A stretch of DNA of 64,000 bases from Leptasterias polaris. Lineage: Eukaryota; Echinodermata; Asteroidea; Forcipulatida; Asteriidae. A program made the position numbers and the translations under genes. The stretch is taken from the NCBI GenBank assembly GCA_037783415.1, contig JAZGTN010000038.1:1-64000 (forward strand), written 5' to 3'. The first letter of the stretch is position 1; each line of letters opens with the position of its first letter. Shown here in pieces: positions 11,601 to 22,900 of the stretch. Under the pieces are notes generated by a model. It saw nothing but the letters and a program-made list of their open reading frames with translations, was not told the DNA's origin and searched no databases.

Positions 11601-13955
11601 TGCTTTACACCCATAAAGACAAATTGGTATTCTCTAACATGTCTTAGTGCTTGTTCAAATGAAAACAGTTAGCTGCATGTTAAATCATGGAAGTAGGAAG
11701 TTTTTCTCATTTTGATTCTGGTCTTACTCTTACTCTTGTAAAAAAACAATTCTGGTCCAGTAAACATTTTGAGCTACAAGCGCTTTGGTCGTGTGGAGTT
11801 TCCCCCCAAATTCGAGCCCTGAAATCATGTAAATTTACCTGGTTAGTCTGCTGCCACCTAGTGTTTCAAAGCCTTCCATTGTTTGTAATCTAAGAAGAAA
11901 AACAAAGTTTCCTTACATACGTACTGTAGGAATAAAGATACATGCACGCACATTGTGTACATCATTGAATACAGAAAACAGCATGGGTCTATAGAATTCA
12001 AAATGTTTTTTTACAAACAATTTTTATGTTTCTTCATACTGAATAAAGATATTGGTAGATAATTAAATAAATGAAAGGTTGCTTAAAAAGAATATTTTAT
12101 TAATAGTACATCTTATGGTTGTGTAATCGCTCAAGATTTAGCCAATCCAGTAGGCCTAAGTCTTTTTTATTAATGATGTATTGTGTTTACATACATGTAC
12201 TGTACATGTACTTGTTGTTAACAGTTGTCAAGTTCCAGTATTGTATACTGTTGGAAAATAATAGATTGAGGGATCCGTGTTTAGTAAAAAACTTGGGGTT
12301 TACGGAGGCTTAGAGTTACCAGGCATGGCAGATGGTCTATATTTCTGCAGAGTTGTAATGATCATACTTTAAAAAAAAAAGTAGGTGTACTAGCTAATGA
12401 AAGATCTACCAAACGAAAAAAATAGTGATGGTATTTTACTTTTCTTGGTTTTTTAACAGGTGGTAGGAAGAGAAAACAAGTTGAAGAAGAAAGCGTAGAG
12501 GACACTGAAGATGATACTGAGGTACCCAGTAAACATACATGTAGGACCTCAAAGGTGAAGCAGCTCTCAAATGGTAATCCTCTATTTTTCAACGAATCTG
12601 ACGGCTAACTGACTAACATGATACTACCATACCATGACTACTGTACTGTGTTGTTGCAATACTAATCCATTCACTTTGCTCAATGTTCATTTGTTCATTT
12701 CATCTTCACCCGATGTCGTTTACACAAGCAATGGAGTTTCATCTTTGAGCTTTAAAAGGGCAAGGCCATTTTCATTTTGCAAGCAGCACTTCCATTCTTA
12801 AAGTTTATGGAGAACTTTTGAAAGGGCACCGAGGCATTGAATTCCAGCGGGCAACAGAGGCCACGTAACCCCGAAAAAGAGCTAAATAACTGCGTCTCAT
12901 CTTTTAAGATAATACCTGTTGTAAAACTGTGAATTAAAAAACTTAATACCTGTTGTAAAACTGTGAACTTAAAAAACTTGTGTGATAAAGCGCTATTAAT
13001 ATAATAACAAAACAAATAAATGCACTCATTCTAAATCAAATTATGTGATTTGTTCCTACTGCGAATTTACAGGTACAGAAAAGATGCATAGACCAAGAAC
13101 AGTCAAGTACATCCAGGATAAGAGAAGCCGGCAGAAATGTTTCTCACGACGGAAGATTACTCTTATCAAAATGGTAAATTTATAATGTCTGCATCAATCC
13201 TAGACTCTTAAAGAATCCTCCATATTCCATTGCATTTAATTTGACATGTTTGAGCGTTACAGTAAAAGACTTCTGGACATACGCTGTAATGAAAAGTTGT
13301 GTCAGAAATTTGCTGCAAATGCTCTGCTGTACATAACCTGTGCAGTGGAATTGATGTGAATGGTATTTAAGTTACTGGCAAATGGTACTGGAAATCAGAG
13401 GGCTATACATGGAATTACAGGCATGTGACTCGTTAGGATTTTCCACTGAACTCCCTGCACCTTCAGATTTTCTTGAAAGAGGCAAACTTTCCATCACAGA
13501 TTTCCCTCTGTTATGTCAAGGGCTCAAATTCATAGGGCTGCTTAAGCACAAAAAGTAGCTAAGCACAACATACGTTTGTGACGTCAAAATTCGCATCGCA
13601 TTTGCATTCGCAAGAAGTATGAACCAGGCTTCATCCCTCGAATTAATACAGACTTTTGGAATATGTGGGTGTTTTTACCCAAGTCCTTGAACTCAAGAAA
13701 TATTATATCATAAAACTGACGTGACGTTTTTTTCCCCTTAAAAATATTTAGGCTAAGAGTCTGCACTCTCTGACTGGGGCTGCTATCAATCTAGAAATAA
13801 CATCAGAATCGGGTAAAGTAATAACCTACAAGGCACATGCTCTTCACAATGGACAAGCTGGATCATGGAAACAACCTAAGAAACAGAAGCAAAACCTTCC
13901 CCGACTGGAACATCGACAAAGTCGCCGAATCCGCAAGCAAAAGTGCCACCTCTGA
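5553..13955 (+). CDS. Predicted divergent SRF-type MADS-box protein, sharing exon 1 with PPP2R3C
   Basis: Predicted exons 5553-5601, 12460-12573, 13073-13173 and 13752-13955 give 468 nt (155 residues plus stop). Junction phases are 1, 1 and 0 and all fit; acceptors are TTTTTTAACAG, TTTACAG and ATTTAG, donors GTGAGT, GTAATC and GTAAAT. After a basic and acidic segment (GRKRKQVEEESVED) comes a MADS box over exons 3-4: CFSRRKITLIKM, then AKSLHSL and LTGAAINLEITSESGKV. It aligns without gaps over about 47 residues with the SRF MADS box, with roughly 19 identities by eye, including the F-S-x-R-K of the DNA-binding helix and the LTG and SE-G-V of the dimer strands. The tail is Lys/Arg/Gln-rich and ends KQKCHL. 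AATAAA lies at 14172. Known: MADS boxes bind CArG-type DNA as dimers. Shared exon 1 is an inference from phase; a separate upstream start exon is possible. Confidence 0.65.
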
Positions 13956-16900
13956 AGCCACAGAGGGTTCGCCTCTGCAAAGTACAAAGTCTTAAAGTCA
14001 GTGGGAAACCTACGGTGGCTCATAGTTGCCAATTTCTAGAGCACTCATGTTTTTTGCAATATTATATCGTGGTACTATTTTGTTATATCGCTGCAATATT
14101 GCTCTATATGAACGTGTTTTATTGTGTTATATCGCTGTATTTATAAACGCAATATTACGGCAATATATTGCAATAAAATACGGCAATATAATATGGCAAT
14201 ATAAAGCAATAGTACAGCAATATAACGCAAATATGGTGATATATCAAAATACTTTGGCAATGTACCGGCATACTATGGCAATATAACAGCATAAACAAAT
14301 ATGATTTCACAATGTATTGAATATGAGTCACCGTAGAAACCTGTAAAAAATAAATGTATGGTTTTCCGGGTAATTTACAGTTTTAGAAAACGGGATGAAG
14401 ATTTGTTTGAGAAGATAGGATTGCAGGTGTCCTGGCTGGGGTGTCAGCATAATGGGTGTGATTATTATATAGTCATACTTTGGGTGCATGCTACGATGTA
14501 TGTGTAGTCCATTACTGTTTGGCCAAGGCAAAATATTGAAAATTGTCCCCTTTTCTTTTTGAAGCATTAAACTAAACCACCCCCTCCCTGAATTCATGAA
14601 GTAGCACAGTGTATAATTTTGAGGGGGGTGGGAAAAGGGGGTCATAGACTGTTTATGACTTTAAAAGACGTTTGAATTTTTTCATATTTCTAAAGTAGGA
14701 ATGGAGAAAACATAGATATTGGAGAGTAAAACCCAATAAGAAAATTGCATATGTTGTTGGGGCGGGGCAGTTGATGTCAATGTTATACATGTTGACAGAC
14801 ACATACAAAATAAAATTGTTGTAACTAATAGTACAAACAAGTTAACAGTGTGTGTAATAAAGGGGAACCGGAAGTATGTAATAAAGGGAATGTAGTGTTT
14901 AGAAATTAACTGGAATTGTGTACTGGTGTACATTCTTTATGTTGCCCTTATCTCTTCTCTTTTTCTCTTTTATAATTTATTCAGTACTTTTTTTCAACAG
15001 ACAACAACAATTGATCTTCTTGTCCGATGTGAATTTTAACATTTAATATCACAGTAATCTTATCATTAAAAATCTTAATTTGTGTAACGTATGTAATACT
15101 TTATCATTTCCGACACATGTACAACAGGCATGCCTGATACTTCATGGAGGCAATTACCTTCGTTGCCCCTCATCATTGCCTTGGTGCCTCTTGAAGTTTA
15201 AGTGAAAAACCTTACTAGCTAGCAGACAAAATTAACATAACGCTGTTTGTCCAATACCTACTGTACGTGTATAGGTCAGGTCAGTGTAGTGGTATCTTTC
15301 CTCACCTTCCACCTCTGGGACCCTGGTTCGAATCCTGGCAGGGCACTGTGTGGATTGGGTTTTCAGTCCCTACCTGATTGTGTGGGTTTTCCCAGGAATA
15401 ATTTTCTGGGGTTTTCCTCCCACATCTACAACTGAAACTTCCTTCATTGTCTTCTCTCCACGGGGGTTCTTGGCTAGTACAGTGTTTAAGTTCGCTTTTC
15501 TGAGAGTCCTTGGCTTCACAACCAGAATAAATAAATATATGAATAAATAAATAATTAAAAAATCGTTGGTGTCATCAGGAATATTTCCTTTGGATAAATT
15601 TGCTATTTTAGAATCAGTGAGTAGCTAGTGATTGTGCTTTGAATTTAGTGTGTACATGTAGTTATGCTACAGCAAACTAGAACACTCTCCTCTAATTTGG
15701 TCAACAGCCACGGGCTACTCTGAAATTCTATATTGCAACTTGCATATTGTCAAGCTAATACTACAATGCATTTTATTGTACAATTTAAGAACTTAACTGT
15801 CAATGTTCCTCAGCACAGCAGTCACAGAGACTAACTTTAAGTTCAAACTTTTTAAGAATACAGCAAACCAGAAGAAGTAATACAAAACACTCTTAATGAA
15901 TTTAAAACAGTAAAATTGAAATAAATATAGAAATGTTTTGTTTTGTAGCATTTGTTTTTTCTTTTCAAGTTTACTGAAGGGCAGACTTATTATCCCTAGT
16001 GCTTGTAGGATAACAAAACATAAGTTAAGCATTGGTATGTTCTTGGAAATGAAATGTTCCAATTTACCAAATTTGTTTTACACAGTGCAGAATGAGATTT
16101 GATTCAAACAATTAAATTGTTAAGAAAGTTCAATGAGTGTACACAACATGTGCTTCAAACTACATGACATACATGTATGGTTCAATTGTTTTCTTTATTT
16201 TCTCGTTTCATAAAAGTCAATTGTCTATGTGTGGTTATTCAAGCCTTCTTGTGGCTCTACTGGCCTGGTCAAACTTAATGATTACACTTTGGAGTGGTTG
16301 CTTAACACCGATGGTCCAGTTGGGTTGAGAGAACAGTTGCAAAAACAACAATGAAGTTGATTCACACCCAAAGCACTATATTCAACTTCAGATTCCAGCT
16401 TTCTCCTGAAGACAATCGGAGCACGTCCATTAAACATCCAGTTCATTACCATTTTCTTCATAAACCAACACCATTCATGGTAGATTCAGGCATGGTATTC
16501 TTCCTACTTTAGTCTGATTTCAACTTTTCTTTTGCTCTTGGAAAAATCAGCCAAGTTGTAACTAAAATGTTCCTTAAAGCCTGCACCATGTGAACTCTAG
16601 TATATGCAGTTCAGCCCACGTATTCTACAAAATATTACTACTTTTTCTAAGGACCAAATGTCATGCCTGTAGATACAAGTCTATGGAGACGCAGCAGACC
16701 CCAGTCTCACTCCATTCCTTAACTTGAATATCTCTAGTTCCTATTATTCTGAGTTGTAGAGATAGTTTCTATCTTGGTACTTCATCAGTCCAGTTGCCAA
16801 CTCGTCCAGAGGATCTCCTGTGGAAAGCAGCTCTAATCCCCTTTCGGAAAGGCTTGTTCATCAGGGTATAGATGACTGGATTCAGACAAGAGTTACACAC

Positions 16901-19900
16901 AGCTAGGATGACACTGATGTGGTAACCTGGGGAAGTGAAGTCCACATACACACCAAAGTTGTAGACGAGGAATGTGATTTGGACTGGAGCCCAGCAGAGG
17001 GCAAAGGTCAAGACGAAGATGAGGAGTGTCTTGACTAGGTTCTGAGCAGCTTTAAGGTGCCACATCTCACGCTGTTCGGATGGCTTGGGTGCAGAAGATG
17101 CTGTAAAGAGGAAATTGGCAATAAAATAAATACATGTTATAAACCACAAGGGAAACTGACTGGTTAGAGCTAGATAGCTCAGTCGGTAGAGTGCTGGCAA
17201 GTTAAACCGGAGGTCGATGGTTCCAATCCCGCTCTAGTCAATTTTTTTTTGTTCAACCCCAAATTATTTAAAATAAATACATGAAGATTTTGTTTGAACT
17301 CAGTGGCGATTTGGAACTAAATTTTTAAAATTCAACTTGCATTTGTTTTAATGCTTTATGTATGTACATGCACGTCAATTACTGCATGGAGTAAAAACAG
17401 AGAAAGAATTGAATTTCTTGACCCAATTCACCTCGTGTCATCATCACAATAATCTTGTTTACGCCATCTTGGAATTCAATTTCCCTGTGTGTTATACAGT
17501 GTACTGGGCAAATATCTAGAGGATGTACTGGTACATACAGAGGGATTTATAAAAAAAAACTGTCAAGAATGAAAGATCTATCCTTAAACATTATGTTAAA
17601 GGATGAATTTTTTTCTTTTCTTTAAATTATGTCAATATTTGCAATGTTTATTTTGTAATGAATTTCCCACCTCCACCCATTCACCTACATTAGCCACTGC
17701 AATAAATCAACGAAAAATGTCCAACAATATTTTTACAAATTTTATATAAGACCTTTTGGGTAATAGGTTTTATCCGGTTATTTGAAAAAAGTGAGACAAG
17801 CAATTTTAGCGAAACAAAGTTGTTGAAAGTGAAATTGTTCCATGTTTTTTGTTTGGCATTTTACTTTGAAAATCATACAACTGTTCAAGAAGAATGTTTG
17901 CACTCTGTTTAAAAAAATGATGTAATAATTATATCACGGGAAGAACCATGTTTTTGGTTTTACTCTTACACCGATTTGATTTGCACTCTATTCTCAGTGC
18001 TCTTCTAATGCTGTTGGATAAAAGGGAAAGAAATAATAATGTGCTCTTCTAATCCTGATGTAATTATCAATTATCAATTAAATGTTTGCGGTACCCACTG
18101 CTAATAATAGGATTCAAAATGGCCTCTTGATTAACAGGCTTGCTTGGATGTCTAGTGGTTAAGACAGACCACAGGGTTGTGAGTCAAAATCCCACCCAAG
18201 GAGCCTGTTGCTTTTTTCTGCATGACTCGGAAAGCAGTAAATATACAATGCTTATCACACATCAATATATGTGTTTTTGGAAATGTTCAATTTTGATAAT
18301 CAAAATTTCTACTCACCCATTCGTCCCCGTAGCATTGTGACTTGCTTCTTGAGGGTGGAGATGACTTTCCATTGAGCTAAAACCATCAAAAGAAACGGAG
18401 CGAAGAAACTGAACATAAAATTATAGAACCCCACAGCAGCTTGAACTTTTTCATTTTGCCAGCCCAGAAATATGCACTGGCCATCTCTGTTGACATCATA
18501 CACAAATAGGACAAAGCTTTTGGCGAGTCCGCCCAAAATCCAGCAAGAAATGATGATGAAGCATTTGTTTCGTTTGGTGAAGATGATTTTGTACTTGTGC
18601 GGGTAGAGAATTGCCACAAAGCGCTCAACGTTGACAGTGACCAGGCTGAAGACTGAGATAGAAGTGCTTACCCAGAAGAGAAACTGCCCGACGTACAGTC
18701 TGCATCTTAGCTCAGCAAAGAAGCCGGTGTTTGGCGATGCTGTGCCTCCTGTAGGTACAAGCTTAAAGGGGATGACAAATACACTGACGATGAAATCCAC
18801 CAGGGATAAATGTACCAAGAAATCACTGGTGTTTGATCGAAGGGTCGGCACACGGAGTAGCACAACGGCAACCAGGAGATTACCAGCTAGCCCTATGAGG
18901 CAGATTATAGCATAGAGTGCTAAGACAAAGTCACTTTCAGCAAAGTTACCCCAATTGTTTGCACTTGCAAAGTCACCACCTTCATCACTTACAGGTGGTT
19001 TATCATAGGGTGTGGTGGTGCTTGTGATGTTGCTGGTGTTAAGAAGGTGTAGTTGCTTCATGCTGCCGATGTTGGGTTTTAAAAAGTTTTACAAACTCGG
19101 ACAACTCCAGTAAAATGATCGTGGGATTTTAATGAAGACTCTGGTAATTCTGCAACATGGTTGTATATTAAAGGAGATTGGGGAAACTGTCAACCTTCCC
19201 TAACTGCTGTAGTCGATGTTAAACCTGGAAGTGAAGACAAAAACATGATGGTGTCCCTGTCTGCTATTTTGGTAAAGTTAAACAGTGATTAAAAAAAATT
19301 AAAAAATGCACTGTCATTAATTAAAGGTATTATACAGGATTGGCAGAGCTGACAAAATAATCACAGACAGTGTTCATGTTTTGTGTAATCAACCACATAC
19401 ATGAAATAACAAACCTGTGAAAATTAGAGCTCAATTGGTCATCGAGGTCACGAGAAAATAGTGAAAAGAGACCTTATGTGTTTTCTGTTTTTCAAACATC
19501 GAGTTTATTATCACGCGCGATAAAAACTATTGTTTTACTCATTTCTCAGAAACGATAGCATTTTAGGCAGAAATATTTTAAGGAACCCTTTCTACCATTA
19601 CTTACTTTAAATCATGTAAGTTATGTGTGAATCTGTGAACATTTGTGTTTTTCGATCTTACCAATAGTGTACAGGGCCTAGAGAGGGGCTCTTGTCCATT
19701 CAGTTTTGTCATGTGTTCATTTTCCAATAGATAGTGTCCTTATGAAAGTGGGGGGAAAATTACAAGTCTCTAACCTCACATTGAAATTGTGTAAAATGCC
19801 GTTCTAATTGAAACTTCCATTGCAAAATTTTGTTATAATCCAAAAACATCTAAATTATGTCATATTTCAAATATATGGGTGTGTACATTTTTGTGTGGGG

Positions 19901-22900
19901 AACTTTTAGTTCATTCCTAAATGTCACTTAAATTTAAAGGGAGAGTTCACCTTTGGTACTCCACAAATTAATTACCATAAAAACTTACTTGGTAATGAGC
20001 ACTGGAGAGCTGTTGATATTATAAAATATTGTTAGAAATGACACCCTTTGAAGTAATGTAGTTTTAGAGAAAGAGGTAATTTCTCACCCAAAGTTTTTAT
20101 TCTGAGAAAGGTTTCAGGCATGAAGCCTTTCTCAGGCATCTCAAAGCGTACAATTTTATGCAACTAGGGTATTTATTCTTTCAATATTTTCCTTGTAACT
20201 TTGATGACCAATTGAGTCCAATTTTTCAAAGGTTTGTTAATAATTATGCATAATGTCGTGATACACCAGGATGCTGGTCTTTGACATTTACCTAAAGTAA
20301 ACCCTGCCTTAATCAAAACAATGTTGAATTTCACCAATGAACTGACGAAAAATTCCTGTTATATTTCAAATTTCACTCTTTTAAATAAAATGACGTTTGA
20401 CACCATTTAAACGTGAGGTTAGAGACTTTCCCCCCCCCACTCTTCAAAGATTGCATCACAAAAACCGAACTTGACGCCAAAGCCCATCTTTAAAATTAAT
20501 GTGAAGAAGAAAAATCAATATTTACCTTTCATCCATCTTTGACAAAAATTTATATTCTGTAAAAAGTTAGTCATTCAAGAATGGATTAAAAAGGTGGATT
20601 AAGTTTCAAACCTTGAATATAAACCACACTTATTTAAAGGCACTGAACACGTTTGGTAATTGTCAAAGACATTGTCACTTGGTGTATCCCAACATATGCA
20701 TAAAATAGCAAACCTGTGAAAATTTGGGCTTAATTGGTCATCGAAGTTGTAAGAAAATAATGAAAAAAAATACCCCCCGTGTTGCACAATTTGTGTACTT
20801 TCAGATGCCAATAAAAGACTTCATGCGACTTCATGCATGAAGTCTTTTATTATTTTAGTGAGAAATTACCTCTTTCTCAAAAACTACATTACTTCAGAGG
20901 GAGTCGTTTCTCACAATGTTTTATACTATCAACAGCTCTCCTTTGCTCGTTACCGAGTAAGTTTTTATGCTAATATATATTTGGGGGAATTACCAAACGT
21001 GTTCAGTGCCTTTAATATATAATCCAACATTTTAAAAGTACTGTTATATCAGTTTTCTAATATTAATGCACTTCTTTTCAATGAAAATCTTTTTTTAAAA
21101 AGTGATTTCATTTTAACCCTGCGAGAAGCGAATATTTTGTGATTTGCTCCGAGGAACGAGGTGGCTCACGCGGTAGGCGCATTATGTAATTAGTGAAATT
21201 GACACATGAAACAGCCACAGGGTGAAAACAAGCAGTAACCAGGTCACCTAGATATACCCTGAGGGTATTTCTGGTCAGGATTGTAAACAAACAGCTCTGG
21301 TTTCCATTCACAGACATATGACAGACAGCGTGTGTGCATGCAATAGCGGAACCGAGGTACGAGGTGGCTCACGCGGTAGGCGCATTATGTAATTAGTGAA
21401 ATTGACACATGAAACAGCCACAGGGTGAAAACAAGCAGTAACCAGGTCACCTAGATATATCCTGAGGGTATTTCTGGTCAGGATTGTAAACAAACAGCTC
21501 TGGTTTCCATTCACAGACATATGACAGACAGCGTGTGTGCATATATGCAATGGCGGAAATTTTTGTACACAAGGGAATTGGCGCCTTGGCACCTTGGCAC
21601 AGACCCACTTTGTGACAGCTGGCCTACCCAGTGAACGACCTCTAGGGCAAAATCGGTTCAGCCACTTTGTTAAGGGGTGTCCAGGGTTGGATGAAAATTA
21701 AGTTCAGCGAAATTTTTTTTTTTTAAGTGTTTTAATTAACAAAATTAGAAAAATTGTTCTACCGCTTGAGACCATCCGCTGACGGCAGGGTTAAAGATCA
21801 AAGTAAAAAAAACTTATTTAAAAAAATTTATAACTTACATGTATCCTGTATCCAGAAATCTTGATAACCGGACAATCGTGTCAAACAGTGCCAGCAGATC
21901 GTTCCAAAGTGAGCAGTTCATCAAGAGAGCAAGCTTATAAAGGCTCTCATCTGGTTGGCTGCAGCATGCATCACAGCACCTTGTAAATCATTACATGGTG
22001 CTACATACATTTAAATAAAATTTGTCTTATAATTTCAAACATAGCTCAGCACACTTGTAGAAAAAAACATTGAGTGCTTTTGGACGCCCTTCGAGTGTGA
22101 AAAACACTATAAGAACTGAGTATTATTGTTATTGATAAAGCGTCATGATTGAACAGTTCTGATGCACGTCATATGCAAATGAGTACGTGTGCTAAATAAT
22201 AATCTTTTTGAAAATTCCAACCTGATTTTGCAATTTGTGTCTAGCACCAAGGCCAGAACATGTCAAAGATAAACATATTATATCGACGTCACTTTACCCT
22301 TGGTGCAGTAAAATTGTTCCCCTTTTCTCCTTGTATTTACCATAAATTCAAACGCTCTGTCAAAATAGGAGATGACAATTACACAATATCTGTGAGGACC
22401 TTCAGTGAATTGTTAAAGGTCAAAGTTTACCTGAGTTGTAATTGAAATGGTACACGGTTCTGAAGAGTTTCGCTTTTAATGACAAAGTCTGTTTCCAGTT
22501 TCAGCGGCAACAATTTGTGTACAAGGTTAAGTTGAACTTGTTATTATAGAAGTTTTTAAAGCACTTGACAGTTACTCTTGTGGATTGAAGTAGGACTCGG
22601 TGATTAAAGGGAATGTATACGTTTGGTAATCACTCTTAACCCTTTCCTGACTGAATTGTTTGGACATAAACAAATGCTGATAACCGCATTGTTTGACCAC
22701 TCAAGCACAACAGAAAGCTTTCGTTCAAAGGTCATTTTTACAAACCCCATTATCTACTTGAAGACATTGTTTACAGCAAAATCAGTAATAAAAAAGTTCT
22801 CAATTATTGAATTCCCCATCATATAATCAAAAAATAATTGAGATCGGTCAATAAATGTCAAAGTTCTTTGTCTTTCTTTCCTCAGTGTGAACTGTAATCT

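Noticed and set aside
12523..12528. GAG|GTACCC as donor of the MADS exon 2
   Set aside because: It would put the next exon out of frame; the donor at 12574 keeps the phase.
17166..17240. Functional tRNA gene in the GPCR intron
   Set aside because: Part of a dispersed SINE family with a common tail; stem mismatches and no terminator-like isolation.
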